Part shown: piece after piece, positions 26,524 to 37,788 of the stretch
Layout of the letters: every line of letters begins with the position of its first letter
Numbering within the stretch: position 1 is the stretch's first letter
DNA from: Stutzerimonas nosocomialis
GTDB taxonomy: Bacteria > Pseudomonadota > Gammaproteobacteria > Pseudomonadales > Pseudomonadaceae
Reading direction: 5' to 3'
DNA length: 64,000 nt
Assembly (NCBI RefSeq): GCF_005876855.1
Contig: NZ_QLAE01000017.1
Span: 29,729-93,728 of the forward strand
The notes under the pieces: model-generated
What the model was told of the DNA's origin: nothing
What the model saw: only the letters and a program-made list of their open reading frames with translations
Databases searched by the model: none
Position numbers and translations under genes: made by a program

Positions 26524-29355
26524 ATGCAAGAAAGCGTAATGCAGCGCATGTGGAACAGTGCCCACCTATCCGGTGGAAACGCTGCCTATGTGGAAGAGCT
26601 TTATGAGCTCTACCTGCACGATCCCAACGCTGTGCCAGAGGAATGGCGCACCTACTTCCAGAAGCTCCCCACCGATGGCGGCTCCGCGACCGACGTGTCG
26701 CACTCCACCATTCGCGATCATTTCGTCCTGCTGGCCAAGAACCGCAACCGTGCCCAGCCGATATCGGCCGGCAGCGTCAGCAGCGAGCACGAGAAGAAAC
26801 AGGTCGAAGTGCTGCGACTGATCCACGCCTATCGTCTGCGTGGTCATCAGGCTGCCCAGCTCGACCCTCTTGGCCTCGCCCAGCGTCCCGTTCCCGCCGA
26901 CCTGTCGATCAACCATTACGCGCTCACCGACGCCGATCTCGACACGGTATTCCGTACCGGTGATCTGGCCCTCGGCAAGGACGAAGCGACCCTGCGTGAA
27001 ATCCACCAGGCGCTGAAGGAAACCTACTGCTCGACCATCGGCGCGGAATTCACCCACATCGTCGATTCCGAGCAGCGCAGCTGGTTCCAGCAGCGTCTCG
27101 AGAGCGTGCGGGGTCGTCCGTCCTTTTCCGGTGAGGCGAAGAGCCATCTGCTCGAGCGCCTGACCGCCGCGGAAGGCCTGGAAAAGTACCTGGGCACCAA
27201 GTACCCGGGCACCAAGCGCTTCGGCCTGGAAGGCGGCGAGAGCCTGATCCCGCTGCTCGACGAAGTCATCCAGCGTTCCGGGTCCTACGGCACCAAGGAA
27301 ATCGTCATCGGCATGGCCCACCGCGGCCGCCTGAACGTGCTGGTCAACACCTTCGGCAAGAACCCGCGCGACCTGTTCGACGAGTTCGAAGGCAAGAAGG
27401 TCGAAGGCCTGAGCTCCGGTGACGTCAAATATCACCAGGGTTTCTCCTCCAACGTCATGACCGCAGGTGGCGAAGTGCACCTGGCGCTGGCGTTCAACCC
27501 GTCCCACCTGGAAATCGTGTCTCCGGTGGTCGAGGGGTCCGTTCGCGCCCGCCAGGATCGCCGCACCGACGCCGTCGGCGACAAGGTCCTGCCTGTGACC
27601 ATTCACGGCGACGCGGCCGTGGCCGGGCAGGGCGTGGTGATGGAAACCTTCCAGATGTCGCAGACCCGTGCGTACCGCACCGGCGGCACCATCCGGATCG
27701 TGATCAACAACCAGGTCGGTTTCACCACCAACAAGCAGGAAGACGCGCGTTCGACCGAATACGCGACCGACGTCGCGAAGATGATTCAAGCGCCGATCCT
27801 GCACGTCAACGGCGACGACCCGGAAGCGGTGCTGTTCGTCACCCAGCTGGCGGTCGACTACCGCATGCAGTTCAAGCGCGACGTGGTCATCGATCTGATG
27901 TGCTATCGCCGTCGTGGCCACAACGAGGCCGACGAGCCGAGTGGCACGCAGCCGCTGATGTACCAGAAGATCGCCAAGCAGCGCACCACCCGCGAGCTGT
28001 ATGCCGATGCGCTGATTCAGAGCAACGTGCTCGACGCGAGCCAGGTCCAGGCCAAGGTCGACGAGTACCGCGATGCGCTGGACAACGGTCTGCATGTGGT
28101 CAAGAGCCTGGTCAAGGAGCCCAACAAGGAACTGTTCGTCGACTGGCGTCCATACCTGGGGCATGCCTGGACGGCCCGCCACGACACCCGTTTCGATCTG
28201 AAGACGCTGCAGGACCTGTCGAGCAAGCTGCTGGAAACGCCGGAAAGCTTCGTCGTCCAGCGCCAGGTCTCGAAGATCCTGGAAGACCGCCAGAAGATGG
28301 GCGCCGGTGCGCTGCCGATCAACTGGGGTTACGCCGAGACCATGGCCTACGCGACCCTGCTGTTCGAAGGCCACCCGGTACGCATCACCGGGCAGGACGT
28401 CGGTCGCGGCACCTTCTCGCACCGCCACGCGGCGCTGCACAACCAGAAGGACGGCAGCACCTACATCCCGCTGCAGCACCTCTATGAAGGGCAGCCACGT
28501 TTCGACCTGTACGATTCCTTCCTTTCGGAAGAAGCGGTACTGGCATTCGAATACGGCTACGCCACCACCATGCCCAACGCGCTGGTGATCTGGGAAGCCC
28601 AGTTCGGCGACTTCGCCAACGGTGCCCAGGTGGTGATCGACCAGTTCATCACCAGCGGCGAGCACAAGTGGGGCCGCCTGTGCGGTCTGACCATGCTGTT
28701 GCCGCATGGCTACGAAGGGCAGGGCCCGGAGCACTCGTCCGCGCGTCTGGAACGCTACCTGCAGCTGTGCGCCGAGCACAACATCCAGGTCTGTGTGCCG
28801 ACCACGCCGGCGCAGGTCTATCACATGCTCCGTCGCCAGGTGATCCGCCCGCTGCGCAAGCCGCTGGTTGCCCTGACGCCCAAGTCGCTGCTGCGCCACA
28901 AGCTGGCGACCTCGACCCTCGAGGATCTCACCGAAGGTTCGTTCCAGACGGTGATCCCGGAAATCGACCCGATCGATCCGACCAAGGTCGAGCGCCTGAT
29001 CCTGTGCAGCGGCAAGGTCTACTACGATCTGCTGGACAAGCGTCGCAACGAAGGGCGCGAGGACATCGCCATCGTGCGCATCGAGCAGCTGTACCCGTTC
29101 CCGGAAGACGATCTGGCCGAGGCGCTCGCGCCTTACCAGAACCTCAAGCACATCGTCTGGTGCCAGGAAGAGCCGATGAACCAGGGCGCCTGGTACTGCA
29201 GCCAGCATCACATGCGTCGTGTGGCGACAGCGCACAAGCAGGGGCTGTTCCTCGAGTACGCCGGGCGCGATGCTTCTGCTTCGCCGGCCGTGGGTTATGC
29301 CTCCATGCATGCCGAACAGCAGGAGAAGCTGCTGCAGGACGCGTTCACCGTTTAA
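26524..29355 (+). CDS. sucA: 2-oxoglutarate dehydrogenase E1 component
   Basis: 943 residues. It is the thiamine-diphosphate decarboxylase of the 2-oxoglutarate dehydrogenase complex, converting 2-oxoglutarate to a succinyl group on lipoyl-E2. The N-terminal SGGNAAYVEELYELYLHDP segment is the E2/E3-binding helix of the family. The TPP-binding region (GMAHRGRLNVLVN, then GDAAVAGQG with a following NNQVGFTT) and the C-terminal CQEEPMNQGAWY block are intact. It is followed after 69 bases by sucB. Confidence 0.98.
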   Translation: MQESVMQRMWNSAHLSGGNAAYVEELYELYLHDPNAVPEEWRTYFQKLPTDGGSATDVSHSTIRDHFVLLAKNRNRAQPISAGSVSSEHEKKQVEVLRLIHAYRLRGHQAAQLDPLGLAQRPVPADLSINHYALTDADLDTVFRTGDLALGKDEATLREIHQALKETYCSTIGAEFTHIVDSEQRSWFQQRLESVRGRPSFSGEAKSHLLERLTAAEGLEKYLGTKYPGTKRFGLEGGESLIPLLDEVIQRSGSYGTKEIVIGMAHRGRLNVLVNTFGKNPRDLFDEFEGKKVEGLSSGDVKYHQGFSSNVMTAGGEVHLALAFNPSHLEIVSPVVEGSVRARQDRRTDAVGDKVLPVTIHGDAAVAGQGVVMETFQMSQTRAYRTGGTIRIVINNQVGFTTNKQEDARSTEYATDVAKMIQAPILHVNGDDPEAVLFVTQLAVDYRMQFKRDVVIDLMCYRRRGHNEADEPSGTQPLMYQKIAKQRTTRELYADALIQSNVLDASQVQAKVDEYRDALDNGLHVVKSLVKEPNKELFVDWRPYLGHAWTARHDTRFDLKTLQDLSSKLLETPESFVVQRQVSKILEDRQKMGAGALPINWGYAETMAYATLLFEGHPVRITGQDVGRGTFSHRHAALHNQKDGSTYIPLQHLYEGQPRFDLYDSFLSEEAVLAFEYGYATTMPNALVIWEAQFGDFANGAQVVIDQFITSGEHKWGRLCGLTMLLPHGYEGQGPEHSSARLERYLQLCAEHNIQVCVPTTPAQVYHMLRRQVIRPLRKPLVALTPKSLLRHKLATSTLEDLTEGSFQTVIPEIDPIDPTKVERLILCSGKVYYDLLDKRRNEGREDIAIVRIEQLYPFPEDDLAEALAPYQNLKHIVWCQEEPMNQGAWYCSQHHMRRVATAHKQGLFLEYAGRDASASPAVGYASMHAEQQEKLLQDAFTV

Positions 29356-29424
29356 ACCTTTCGTGCGTGGGGCCGCGAATGGCGCGGCTCCACTGTAGAA
29401 ACCGAATCAATAGGACTTCTGATA

Positions 29425-30654
29425 ATGGCTATCGAGATCAAAGCCCCTTCCTTTCCAGAGTCGGTCGCCGACGGTACCGTTGCCACCTGGCACAAGAAGC
29501 CGGGCGAGGCCGTCAAGCGTGACGAGCTGATCGTCGACATCGAAACCGACAAGGTCGTGATGGAAGTGCTGGCCGAGGCCGACGGTGTACTGGCTGAAAT
29601 CGTCAAGAACGAAGGCGATACCGTTCTCAGCGGTGAGCTGCTGGGCAAACTGAACGAAGGCGCCACCGCTGCTGCCGCTCCGGCTGCGACGCCTGCTGCC
29701 GCACCGGCGTCCGCGCCTGCTCAGGCCTCCGCTGCCGCCGAGTCGGCCGACGATCAGATCCTCGCTCCGGCCGCGCGCAAGCTGGCCGAAGAAAACGGCA
29801 TCGATCCGAACAGCGTCAAGGGCACCGGCAAGGGTGGTCGCGTGACCAAGGAAGACGTGGTCGCCGCCATCGAAGCCAAGAAGAACGCCCCGGCCACCGC
29901 CGCCAAGCCTTCCGCTCCGGCTGCCAGCGCACCGATCTTCGCCGCCGGCGATCGCATCGAGAAGCGCGTACCGATGACCCGCCTGCGAGCCAAGGTCGCC
30001 GAGCGCCTGGTCGAAGCCCAGTCCTCCATGGCGATGCTGACCACGTTCAACGAGGTCAACATGAAGCCGATCATGGAGCTGCGCGCCAAGTACAAGGACC
30101 TGTTCGAGAAGAAGCACAACGGCGTGCGCCTCGGCTTCATGTCCTTCTTCGTGAAGGCAGCGACCGAAGCGCTCAAGCGCCAGCCGGGCGTCAACGCCTC
30201 GATCGACGGCAGCGACATCGTCTACCACGGCTATCAGGACATCGGCGTGGCCGTTTCCAGCGACCGTGGCCTGGTGGTACCGGTGCTGCGCAATGCCGAG
30301 CACATGAGCCTGGCTGAAATCGAAGGCGGCATCTCCGACTTCGGCAAGAAGGCCAAGGCCGGCAAGCTGACCATGGAAGACATGACCGGCGGCACCTTCA
30401 CCATTTCCAACGGTGGCGTGTTCGGTTCGTTGCTGTCGACTCCGATCGTCAACCCGCCGCAGACCGCCATCCTGGGCATGCACAAGATTCAGGAGCGCCC
30501 GATGGCCGTCAACGGTCAGGTCGTCATCCTGCCGATGATGTACCTCGCGCTGTCCTATGATCACCGGCTGATCGACGGCAAAGAGGCCGTGACCTTCCTG
30601 GTGACCATGAAGGACCTGCTGGAAGACCCGGCTCGTCTGCTGCTGGACATCTAA
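29425..30654 (+). CDS. sucB: 2-oxoglutarate dehydrogenase E2 (dihydrolipoyl succinyltransferase)
   Basis: 409 residues in three parts. The lipoyl domain (1-80) has the modified lysine at Lys43 in ETDKVVME. An Ala/Pro-rich linker and a peripheral subunit-binding domain (about 110-150, ending [11 protein letters not shown]) follow. The catalytic core carries His380 and Asp384 in DHRLIDG. It transfers the succinyl group to CoA and forms the structural core of the complex. Confidence 0.98.
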   Translation: MAIEIKAPSFPESVADGTVATWHKKPGEAVKRDELIVDIETDKVVMEVLAEADGVLAEIVKNEGDTVLSGELLGKLNEGATAAAAPAATPAAAPASAPAQASAAAESADDQILAPAARKLAEENGIDPNSVKGTGKGGRVTKEDVVAAIEAKKNAPATAAKPSAPAASAPIFAAGDRIEKRVPMTRLRAKVAERLVEAQSSMAMLTTFNEVNMKPIMELRAKYKDLFEKKHNGVRLGFMSFFVKAATEALKRQPGVNASIDGSDIVYHGYQDIGVAVSSDRGLVVPVLRNAEHMSLAEIEGGISDFGKKAKAGKLTMEDMTGGTFTISNGGVFGSLLSTPIVNPPQTAILGMHKIQERPMAVNGQVVILPMMYLALSYDHRLIDGKEAVTFLVTMKDLLEDPARLLLDI

Positions 30655-30664
30655 TGCACAGCTG

Positions 30665-30713
30665 CAAGCTGCAGGCAGGGCTGCACGTCAGGCAGCCCTC
30701 CGTTTGCAGCTTG
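30665..30713. repeat. Long interrupted inverted repeat between sucB and lpdG
   Basis: Two arms of 20 and 22 bases (30665-30684, 30692-30713) form a 9-bp outer stem and an 8-bp inner stem, separated by a 3/5-base internal loop and closed by a 7-base loop. There is no T-run. It fills most of the 93-base sucB-lpdG spacer and could be an mRNA processing or stability element, or a REP-type sequence. Confidence 0.6.
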
Positions 30714-30720
30714 AGCATGA

Positions 30721-32184
<1,464 letters not shown>

Positions 32185-32333
32185 AACAATAAGAAACCAA
32201 GGACGGCGGCCCGTCGTGCTTTCGCGAGCACCGCGGAATGCCGTCGGACTGTCACTTGGGTGCAGTCACAAGGTGGCGCGGCATGTACTGCAGCGCCGAA
32301 ATGCGCAATACCAAACGAAGACGGTAGATAAGC

Positions 32334-33500
32334 ATGAATCTTCACGAATATCAGGGTAAGCAGCTGTTCGCTGAATACGGCCTGCCTGTTTCCAAAGGCT
32401 TCGCCGTGGATACTCCCGACGAAGCAGCTGCGGCCTGCGACAAGATTGGCGGCAGCGAGTGGGTCGTCAAGGCCCAGGTCCACGCGGGTGGCCGCGGCAA
32501 AGCCGGCGGTGTGAAGCTGGTCAAGAGCCGCGAAGACGCCAAGGCCTTCGCCGCCAACTGGCTCGGCAAGCGCCTGGTGACCTACCAGACCGACGCCAAT
32601 GGTCAGCCGGTCAGCAAGATCCTGGTCGAGTCGTGCACCGACATCGACAAGGAGCTGTACCTGGGCGCCGTCGTCGATCGTTCCAGCCGTCGCATCGTGT
32701 TCATGGCTTCCACCGAAGGTGGCGTGGACATCGAGAAAGTGGCTCACGATACCCCCGAGAAGATTCTCAAGGCGACCATCGACCCGCTGGTGGGCGCTCA
32801 GCCTTTCCAGGGCCGTGAGCTGGCGTTCCAGCTGGGCCTCAAGGGCGACCAGATCAAGCAGTTCACCCAGATCTTCGTCGGTCTGGCCAAGCTGTTCCAG
32901 GACTACGACCTGGCCCTGCTGGAAGTGAACCCGCTGGTCATCAAGAAAGACGGCAACCTGCACTGCCTGGACGCCAAGATCAACATCGACGGCAACGCCA
33001 TGTACCGCCAGCCCAAGCTGCGCGAGATGCATGACCCGTCCCAGGACGACCCGCGTGAAGCCCACGCTGCCAAGTTCGAACTGAACTACGTTGCGCTCGA
33101 AGGCAACATCGGCTGCATGGTCAACGGTGCCGGCCTGGCCATGGGTACCATGGACATCGTCAATCTGCACGGCGGCAAGCCGGCCAACTTCCTGGACGTG
33201 GGCGGCGGCGCCACCAAGGAACGCGTGACCGAAGCCTTCAAGATCATTCTGTCCGACAGCAACGTCGCGGCCGTTCTGGTCAACATCTTCGGTGGCATCG
33301 TTCGTTGCGACATGATCGCCGAAGGCATCATCGGTGCGGTCAAAGAAGTCGGTGTGAAGATTCCGGTTGTCGTCCGTCTGGAAGGTAACAACGCTGAGCT
33401 GGGCGCCAAGGTGCTCGCTGAAAGCGGTCTGAACATCATCGCGGCAACCAGCCTGACCGACGCTGCCCAGCAGGTCGTCAAGGCCGCGGAGGGTAAGTAA
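32334..33500 (+). CDS. sucC: Succinyl-CoA synthetase beta subunit (ADP/GDP-forming)
   Basis: 388 residues with an ATP-grasp N-terminal half ([25 protein letters not shown]) and a C-terminal CoA-ligase domain with the [14 protein letters not shown] segment. With SucD it converts succinyl-CoA to succinate with nucleotide synthesis. The 149-base spacer before it contains a short hairpin (32249-32268 area) but no gene. Its stop overlaps the sucD start by one base (TAATG). Confidence 0.98.
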   Translation: MNLHEYQGKQLFAEYGLPVSKGFAVDTPDEAAAACDKIGGSEWVVKAQVHAGGRGKAGGVKLVKSREDAKAFAANWLGKRLVTYQTDANGQPVSKILVESCTDIDKELYLGAVVDRSSRRIVFMASTEGGVDIEKVAHDTPEKILKATIDPLVGAQPFQGRELAFQLGLKGDQIKQFTQIFVGLAKLFQDYDLALLEVNPLVIKKDGNLHCLDAKINIDGNAMYRQPKLREMHDPSQDDPREAHAAKFELNYVALEGNIGCMVNGAGLAMGTMDIVNLHGGKPANFLDVGGGATKERVTEAFKIILSDSNVAAVLVNIFGGIVRCDMIAEGIIGAVKEVGVKIPVVVRLEGNNAELGAKVLAESGLNIIAATSLTDAAQQVVKAAEGK

Positions 33501-34387
33501 TGAGCGTCCTGATCAATAAAGACACCAAAGTCATCTGCCAGGGTTTCACCGGTTCGCAGGGTACTTTCCACTCCGAACAGGCGATCGCCTACGGCACCCA
33601 GATGGTTGGCGGCGTGACTCCCGGCAAGGGCGGCACCACCCACCTCGGCCTGCCGGTGTTCAACACCGTCAAGGAAGCCGTTGAAGCCACTGGCGCCGAC
33701 GCTTCGGTCATCTACGTTCCGGCTCCGTTCTGCAAGGACTCGATCCTGGAAGCGGCATTCGGTGGCATCAAGCTGATCGTCTGCATCACCGAAGGCATCC
33801 CGACCATCGACATGCTCGAAGCCAAGGTCAAGTGCGACGAGCTGGGCGTGCGTCTGATCGGGCCGAACTGCCCGGGCGTGATCACCCCCGGCGAGTGCAA
33901 GATCGGCATCATGCCCGGTCACATCCACCTGCCAGGCAAGGTCGGTATCGTGTCGCGCTCCGGCACCCTGACCTATGAAGCCGTCAAGCAGACCACCGAC
34001 GCCGGTTTCGGCCAGTCGACCTGCGTCGGTATCGGTGGTGACCCGATCCCGGGCTCCAACTTCATCGATATCCTGAAGCTGTTCCAGGAAGACCCGAAGA
34101 CCGAGGCGATCGTCATGATCGGCGAGATCGGCGGTTCTGCCGAGGAAGAAGCGGCAGCCTACATCAAGGCCAACGTGACCAAGCCGGTGGTGTCCTACAT
34201 CGCTGGTGTGACCGCTCCGGCGGGCAAGCGCATGGGCCATGCCGGTGCGATCATCTCCGGCGGCAAGGGCACTGCGGACGAGAAGTTCGCCGCCCTGCAG
34301 GACGCCGGTGTGAAGACCGTGCGTTCGCTGGCCGACATCGGCAAGGCTCTGGCCGAGCTGACCGGTTGGGAAATCAAGAAAGCCTGA
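33500..34387 (+). CDS. sucD: Succinyl-CoA synthetase alpha subunit
   Basis: 295 residues. The CoA-binding N-terminal domain begins with [15 protein letters not shown]. The phosphorylated histidine is His247 in [14 protein letters not shown], matching His246 of E. coli. It forms the heterodimer with SucC and is the last gene of the TCA block. Confidence 0.98.
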   Translation: MSVLINKDTKVICQGFTGSQGTFHSEQAIAYGTQMVGGVTPGKGGTTHLGLPVFNTVKEAVEATGADASVIYVPAPFCKDSILEAAFGGIKLIVCITEGIPTIDMLEAKVKCDELGVRLIGPNCPGVITPGECKIGIMPGHIHLPGKVGIVSRSGTLTYEAVKQTTDAGFGQSTCVGIGGDPIPGSNFIDILKLFQEDPKTEAIVMIGEIGGSAEEEAAAYIKANVTKPVVSYIAGVTAPAGKRMGHAGAIISGGKGTADEKFAALQDAGVKTVRSLADIGKALAELTGWEIKKA

Positions 34388-34405
34388 GGTTAGGGCTTTC
34401 TGCTA

Positions 34406-34436
34406 CAGGGGCCACCTTCGGGTGGCCTCTGTTTTT
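34406..34436 (+). terminator. Rho-independent terminator after sucD
   Basis: Stem caggggccacc with ggtggcctctg (G-T pairs allowed), loop ttcg, then gttttt. It lies 18 bases after the sucD stop and closes the TCA transcription block. Confidence 0.92.
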
Positions 34437-34529
34437 GTGTTTTGTGTCAACGATGAACCCGCAGGCCGGCACTTCACATGCCAGGCTCTGTATGGCCGAC
34501 GCACCTCACCCTGGTGCCCGGCAGGCTCG

Positions 34530-34616
34530 ATGATTCTGCCCACGAAGCAGATGACGTTTCCCTTACCCGTTCGGGAAACCCGCACTCACGTCTTTTTCGT
34601 TCGGTATTACTCTTGA
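34530..34616 (+). CDS. Putative 28-codon leader ORF overlapping the brnQ start
   Basis: ATG at 34530 with a weak ggcagg upstream, 28 sense codons, stop TGA at 34614-34616 sharing its A with the brnQ ATG. It contains Ile, Leu (2) and Val (3) codons and a 7-bp inverted repeat (34556-34562 with 34573-34579), with an alternative CCCG/CGGG pairing. brnQ itself has no visible Shine-Dalgarno, which favours translational coupling. That it is translated is an inference; it matches no family I know. Confidence 0.4.
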   Translation: MILPTKQMTFPLPVRETRTHVFFVRYYS

Positions 34617-35923
34617 TGACTCGTTTGAAAAGTTTCGACCTGCTGGCGCTTGGCTTCATGACGTTCGCGTTGTTTCTCGGCGCGGGCAATATCATCTTTC
34701 CTCCCAGCGCTGGCCTGGCCGCCGGCGATCACCTGTGGCGCGCGGCGCTGGGATTCCTGCTGACCGGTGTCGGTCTGCCGTTGCTGACCGTGGTCGCCCT
34801 GGCGCGGGTAGGCGGAGGCATGGACAGACTCACCGCGCCGCTCGGCAAGGTCGCCGGCGCGCTGCTGGCGGTCGCGGTCTACCTCGCCATCGGGCCTCTG
34901 TTCGCCACGCCGCGTACTGCCGTGGTGGCCTTCGAAATGGGCGTCGCGCCCTTCAGTGGTGGCACGGCCGGCTCGCTGCTGGTGTTCAGCGTGCTGTATT
35001 TCGCCGCGGTACTGTTCCTCGCGCTCAATCCCGGCCAACTGGTCAATCGCATCGGTAAATTCATCACGCCGGTATTGCTTGCCGCGCTCATCGTGCTCGG
35101 TGGGGCAGCACTGTTCGCGCCGGCCGGCGATATCGGCGAGACCGCCGCAGGCTACCGCAACACGCCGCTGCTCAAGGGCTTCCTGGAAGGCTACCTGACC
35201 ATGGACACGCTGGGTGCCCTGGTCTTCGGCATCGTGATCGCCACGGCCATCCGCGATCGGGGCGTCACCGAGCCGCGGCTGGTGACCCGTTATTCGGTGG
35301 TGGCCGGCGTGATCGCGGCGATCGGTCTGTCGCTGGTCTACCTCACCCTGTTCTACCTCGGCGCCACCAGCCAGGGGATCGCCGGCGAGGCGCAGAACGG
35401 TGGGCAGATCCTCACCGCATACGTTCAGCACACCTTTGGCACGCCCGGCAGCCTGCTGTTGGCACTGGTGATCACGCTGGCCTGCCTGACCACCGCGGTC
35501 GGCCTGATCACCGCCTGTGGTGAATTCTTCAGCCAGTTGTTGCCGGTGTCCTACCGGGTCGTGGTGATCGCCTTCGCGCTGTTCAGCCTGGCGGTGGCGA
35601 ACCAGGGGCTGACGCAGCTGATCAGCGTTTCGGTGCCGGTGCTGGTCGGGCTCTATCCACTGGCGATCGTACTGGTGGGGCTCAGCCTGCTGGACCGGTT
35701 CTGGCTGTCGCAGTCGCGGGTGTTCGTACCGGTGATGGCCGTCACCCTGATCTTCGGCGTCGTCGACGGGCTGGCTGCCGCCGGATTCTCCGCGGCCATT
35801 CCCTCCGTCTTCACCCGCCTGCCGCTGGCCGAGCAGAGCATGGGCTGGCTGGTGCCCGTGCTGGTGACCCTGGTACTGGCGGTGATCGTCGATCGCCTGA
35901 TGGGTTCCCGGCGCGCGGCCTGA
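34616..35923 (+). CDS. brnQ: Branched-chain amino acid:cation symporter
   Basis: 435 residues, the usual size, with about 12 membrane helices. The N-terminus LKSFDLLALGFMTFALFLGAGNIIFPP is the signature of the LIVCS (BrnQ/BraB/BraZ) family, which imports Leu, Ile and Val with sodium or protons. The ATG at 34616 fits the family N-terminus; longer frames upstream do not. The orthologue could be called braB or braZ in Pseudomonas terms. Translation may depend on the overlapping leader ORF. Confidence 0.93.
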   Translation: MTRLKSFDLLALGFMTFALFLGAGNIIFPPSAGLAAGDHLWRAALGFLLTGVGLPLLTVVALARVGGGMDRLTAPLGKVAGALLAVAVYLAIGPLFATPRTAVVAFEMGVAPFSGGTAGSLLVFSVLYFAAVLFLALNPGQLVNRIGKFITPVLLAALIVLGGAALFAPAGDIGETAAGYRNTPLLKGFLEGYLTMDTLGALVFGIVIATAIRDRGVTEPRLVTRYSVVAGVIAAIGLSLVYLTLFYLGATSQGIAGEAQNGGQILTAYVQHTFGTPGSLLLALVITLACLTTAVGLITACGEFFSQLLPVSYRVVVIAFALFSLAVANQGLTQLISVSVPVLVGLYPLAIVLVGLSLLDRFWLSQSRVFVPVMAVTLIFGVVDGLAAAGFSAAIPSVFTRLPLAEQSMGWLVPVLVTLVLAVIVDRLMGSRRAA

Positions 35924-36027
35924 TCCGCACGATCGCACGCCCGGGCCAGGCGTGCGGTCGCGGCGGGGCGGGGCTTCGGTCGGCGATGCCGCGCTGGCTA
36001 TAATCAGCCTGTCGGATAAGGCCTCTC

Positions 36028-36786
36028 ATGGTTGCCATGTCGAATTACGCTTACGCAGCACCTCACCTGATCGCGGTTTTCTGGTTCATCCTTTGCTGGG
36101 TCGGCTACAGCCGCTACGCGAGCTGGCGTGCCCGCGATACGGCATGCCTTGCCAGCGTGCTGCATCTCTACCGCGAGGACTGGATGCGTCGCATGCTGCT
36201 GCGCGACAACCGCATCGCCGATGCCAATGTGATCGGCAACCTGGAGCGCAACGCGTCCTTCTTCGCCTCCAGCACGCTGATCATCCTCGCCGGTGTCCTG
36301 ACGGTACTGGGTGCGTCCGACCGCGCGGTGTCGCTGCTCGCCGACCTGCCGTTCGCCCAGCCGGTCAGCCGCGGGATGTCGGAGATCAAGCTGCTCGCGC
36401 TGGCCATGGTGTTCGTCTACGCCTTCTTCACGTTCAGCTGGTGCATGCGCCAGTACAATTTCGCCGCCGTGCTGGTGGGGTCAGCGCCGATGGTGGGCGA
36501 GCGCAACGTTTCCGATCAGGAGCGGCGCGCGTTTTCCGATCGCACGGCGCGGGTCATCTCGATGGCGGCCAACCAGTTCAACTATGGCCTGCGTGCCTAC
36601 TATTTCGGCATGGCGGTGCTCGGCTGGTTCGTCAACCCGTGGTTCTTCATGGGCGTTACCGCCGGGGTGGTGCTGATCCTGTACCGCCGCGAATTCCATT
36701 CCGACGTGCTCCAGGTCATGGTGTTCACCCAGGCACCGATGGCGGAGCAGCCAAAACCCAGCTCTGGTGGAGATGTCGCGCCATGA
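36028..36786 (+). CDS. DUF599 family membrane protein
   Basis: 252 residues with four predicted membrane helices (about 12-30, 85-105, 125-145 and 195-225). The blocks WVGYSRYAS, REDWMRRMLLRDNRIADANVIGNLERNASFFASS and FTFSWCMRQYNFAAVLVG are typical of DUF599, a family of unknown function. An alternative ATG three codons in (36037) is equally possible. Its stop overlaps the next gene (ATGA), so it heads a three-gene coupled unit with two thioesterases. Confidence 0.85.
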   Translation: MVAMSNYAYAAPHLIAVFWFILCWVGYSRYASWRARDTACLASVLHLYREDWMRRMLLRDNRIADANVIGNLERNASFFASSTLIILAGVLTVLGASDRAVSLLADLPFAQPVSRGMSEIKLLALAMVFVYAFFTFSWCMRQYNFAAVLVGSAPMVGERNVSDQERRAFSDRTARVISMAANQFNYGLRAYYFGMAVLGWFVNPWFFMGVTAGVVLILYRREFHSDVLQVMVFTQAPMAEQPKPSSGGDVAP

Positions 36787-37277
36787 TGCCCGCAGATTCG
36801 TCGCCCAACGGCGATAGCCTGATATACGAGCGCACCCAGCGCTTTCTTTCCCTGTTGCGGCACTGCCAGGTGCTCGGTCTGCGTGTCGAGCATGCGGACG
36901 CGAAAGGGCTGACGTTGCGTCTGCCCTACAGCGAACGGATCATCGGCAACCCGCAGACGGGGGGCATCCATGGCGGTGCGATCACCACGCTGATGGATAC
37001 CACCTGCGGCATTTCCACCGCCTGCGTCCTGCCGGAATTCGAGATCTGTCCGACGCTGGACCTGCGCATCGACTACATGCACCCGGCCGAGCCCGGCCAT
37101 GATGTGTTCGGCTTTGCCGAGTGCTATCGCGTCACGCCCACCGTGATCTTCACCCGCGGCGTCGCCTACCAGCGCGACATCAACGAGCCGATCGCCCACG
37201 TGGTCGGGGCGTTCATGCGCATGGGCAAGGCGGTTTCGTTGCCCGGGATGGAGAAGGGCAGGGGGCCTGCGGCATGA
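36783..37277 (+). CDS. PaaI-family hotdog thioesterase (first copy)
   Basis: 164 residues. The hotdog core has GNPQTGGIHGGAITTLMDTTCG, where the GGIHGG loop and following Asp are the acyl-CoA thioesterase active site of the PaaI/YigI-like class. The second half ends with the FMRMGK strand. It should hydrolyse acyl- or aryl-CoA thioesters in the cytoplasm. An alternative start lies one codon later. It overlaps both neighbours by 4 bases. Confidence 0.9.
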   Translation: MMPADSSPNGDSLIYERTQRFLSLLRHCQVLGLRVEHADAKGLTLRLPYSERIIGNPQTGGIHGGAITTLMDTTCGISTACVLPEFEICPTLDLRIDYMHPAEPGHDVFGFAECYRVTPTVIFTRGVAYQRDINEPIAHVVGAFMRMGKAVSLPGMEKGRGPAA

Positions 37278-37720
37278 ACGAGGTCAGTCTGGAGGAGCTG
37301 GTTCGCCGGGCTCACGAGAGCAACGACTACGACGGCCTGATCAGCATGGTGCCCTATGCGCAGCTGATCGGCATTCAGTGCCTGCGCCTGGGCGATGACA
37401 TGGTGTTCCGCCTGCCGCAAAGCGAGGACAACATCGGCAACCCGGTGCTTCCGGCCCTGCATGGCGGGGTGATCGCCGGGTTCATGGAGCATGCGGCCCT
37501 GTTGCACCTGCTGATGTTCATGGGCTCGCCACATTTGCCCAAAATCATCGACTTCTCGATAGATTACCTTCGAGCGGGTCATTATCGTGACACCTTCGCT
37601 GCCTGCCAGGTCTGGCGCCAGGGACGTCGAGTCGCCAACGTCGCCATCACCGCCTGGCAGACCACCCAGGCCGAGCCCATCGCAACCGCCCGCTGCCACT
37701 TCAAGGTCGACGAACCCTGA
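37274..37720 (+). CDS. PaaI-family hotdog thioesterase (second copy)
   Basis: 148 residues. It has the same fold as its neighbour, with GNPVLPALHGGVIAGFMEHAA as the active-site loop. Here the acidic residue is Glu (MEHA) in place of Asp, and the sequences have diverged strongly, so it is an old duplication or a heterodimer partner. It is translationally coupled to the first copy (ATGA). Confidence 0.9.
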   Translation: MNEVSLEELVRRAHESNDYDGLISMVPYAQLIGIQCLRLGDDMVFRLPQSEDNIGNPVLPALHGGVIAGFMEHAALLHLLMFMGSPHLPKIIDFSIDYLRAGHYRDTFAACQVWRQGRRVANVAITAWQTTQAEPIATARCHFKVDEP

Positions 37721-37788
37721 GGCGCTGCCGGATGACGTGACGGGGCAGGCCGTCAGCGTTTCATCCCAGATGGCTTCAAGGATTGTGA

